NCBI GenBank assembly: GCA_027577415.1
Contig: JANBQS010000068.1
Location: 1 to 41,333, forward strand
Direction: 5' to 3'
Length of the DNA: 41,333 bases
Source: Coemansia sp. RSA 922
Taxonomy: Eukaryota > Kickxellomycota > Kickxellomycetes > Kickxellales > Kickxellaceae
The position numbers and the translations under genes are program-made. The notes below the pieces were generated by a model. That model ran no database searches and was not told the origin of the DNA. It worked only from the letters and a program-made list of their open reading frames with translations. This document shows, piece after piece, positions 40,001 through 41,333 of this stretch (position 1 is its first letter; every line of letters starts with the position of its first letter).

Positions 40001-41333
40001 ATCTCCACTCGGGTGGGCGTCGGCCGGCCTACACACATCACTTGATTCCAGGGGCCAGCTCGCAGCGCGAGCCCCGAGCATGGCTCGAGGACAGCGACTC
40101 GCAGTCAGCGACTCATCCTGGCGTGGAGTATGGGTCGTCGGCGGTGGCTCATGAGGTGCTGGAGCAGCTGGTGCGGATGTGCTATGCGGCTGCAGCTATC
40201 GAAGGCTTTGCGACGCTTGGTACGGCTGAGCGCTGGCAAGAGGAGGCCCGCATGCAGCCGCGTGCTCCTGCTAGTGCGTATACCACGCGTATTGGCGCGC
40301 CTATTCTTAATCGCTTGGCGCCGGAAGCCATTCGCCAGAATCTTCTGCGTCAGAGATATCAGGTCGAGCGCGTGCGTCGGACTGCTGAAATTGAGCGGCG
40401 ACGTATTGAGCGTGAGGATGCTGAGCGACGCGAGAGGGACGCTGAGGCAGAGGCTGAGCGCGCGAGAGTTGAGGCCGAGGCCGAGCGTGTGCGTGCTGAA
40501 AAAGGCGGAGATGGCATGGCGCTTGACGATGCCGAGGATAAGGAATCGGCTGGCTCTTCGAGCGACGAAGAAGAAGAAGAAGCCGAGACTGCCCAGCCTG
40601 CTGAGCCTGTGTTTGTGGTTATTGACGGCGAGAGTATTGACATTACTGATACGGGTATTGACCCAGAGTTTTTGCTGGCTCTGCCTGATGACTTGCGCAT
40701 GGAGGTTATTGAAGGACGCCGCGAGCAGCAGCGTGTGGAGCAGCGTCAGACTGCGGGGGCATCTTCTGCGAGTGGTGCTGACGCGCAGGCAGGGGCGGCG
40801 ACTGACGGTAGCATTAGCCAAGAGTTTTTGGATGCCCTGCCGCCAGAGATCCGCGCGGAGGTGCTGGAGCAGGAGCGTCTTCAGCGGCAGCTATTGGACC
40901 GCGACACTATGATGAACCGCCTGGACCGTGCGACGTCTGGTGGAGCTGTGTCGTCAGGGGCTGCAGCTGCGGCTAATGCAACTCCGCAGGCTACCACGCT
41001 CGAGTCGGTGGTCCGAGACCGCATGCGCATCGGCATGCCTGGACCCAGCAACCGATGGGGTATGCAAGTGCAACCCAATGCTGCTGCGGCCCTTGGCGGC
41101 GGCGGTGGGGAAAATGCGGCAGAGGTGCAGCGCCTGCGCGAGAAACGTCGCAAGAGGATTGCCGCTCGGGATGTCAACGTACAACTGCTGAGCCGCGCCG
41201 AGTTGGCAGCGCTGACCCGGTTCATCTTCCTGCCGAACCACGCGCTGTCTGGCCCGCTGGTCAACAAGATCATGCTCTTTGTGTGCGAGAACGGGCGTGC
41301 CAGGTCGCAGTTTATCCAGCTCATGCTGGCGAT
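31027..41333 (+). CDS. TOM1: TOM1/HUWE1-type HECT E3 ubiquitin ligase, 3' end outside the window
   Basis: Exon 1 at 31027-31071 (MARIKKLSHKRLSFP), a 93-bp GTAAGT...TAG intron, then exon 2 from 31165, open to the window edge: about 3404 residues. These giant ligases ubiquitinate many nuclear and cytosolic proteins. Near residue 38 the family motif SYTDWPFARGDLYHWIGVLN starts the DUF908 region, followed by the DUF913-type helical region. A UBA domain (VDELMALGFAREQAEAALI) is at about residue 1367. Very acidic tracts fill about 2455-2620, and a His-rich stretch (THHAHRHHHHGH) is at about 2695. Two UBM-like motifs, PEFLLALPDDLRMEVIEG and QEFLDALPPEIRAEVLEQ, lie at about 3180 and 3233. The catalytic HECT domain would follow beyond 41333 and cannot be checked. 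Confidence 0.92.

Overview
The window comes from a fungal nuclear genome, most likely an early-diverging lineage. Kickxellomycotina would fit, but that is an inference and not proven here. The evidence is short GT-AG introns, two Zn2Cys6 fungal transcription factors, a fungal RanGTP-binding protein of the Yrb30 type, and genes that budding yeast lacks or has diverged strongly: an APC7-type TPR protein, a WRAP53/TCAB1-type WD protein and a HUWE1-like TOM1 with UBA and UBM motifs. Housekeeping genes are GC-richer. Two AT-rich islands, about 3.4-9.4 kb and 26.0-30.7 kb, look like a different compartment.

Layout. 187-3402 (+): MRC1/claspin replication-checkpoint mediator. 3.5-9.3 kb (+): island A, five copies of an unrecognised small-protein family, here called genes 1-5; genes 1 and 3 are broken, and a 318-bp solo LTR sits in the promoter of gene 2. 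9.4-11.2 kb (-): leucine-rich RNI-like protein. 11.5-12.4 kb (-): truncated, frameshifted Fanzor (eukaryotic TnpB relative). 12.6-14.1 kb (-): Yrb30-like protein. 14.3-18.0 kb (+): APC7-like, WRAP53-like and an unrecognised three-exon gene. 18.0-26.0 kb: two divergent Zn2Cys6 regulators sharing a 0.9-kb promoter. 26.7-30.4 kb (-): island B, four more family members (genes 6-9). 31.0 kb to the end (+): TOM1/HUWE1-type HECT ubiquitin ligase, cut by the window edge before its HECT domain.

The most interesting system is the nine-copy family in islands A and B. The proteins are 118-151 aa, lack signal peptides, diverge strongly, and share an N-terminal Y-V-x-x ... Y-x-F/W ... T-I-x-x-H block and a C-terminal hydrophobic strand ending in W-N/K/R-G. 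Their promoters share a common design. Most have a TATA box about 137 bp before the ATG, followed by CTGGCAGCC. Four have a TCAAAGG array 350-530 bp upstream and a CCAA-N3-TTGG palindrome farther out. In the tandem pair 4/5 the promoter is much better conserved than the coding sequence. Genes 2-3 and 7-6 are collinear but inverted, so the islands form long imperfect inverted repeats around a ~17-kb block of ordinary genes. Function is unknown. A ubiquitin-like beta-grasp fold, recalling Crinkler header domains, is a testable guess.
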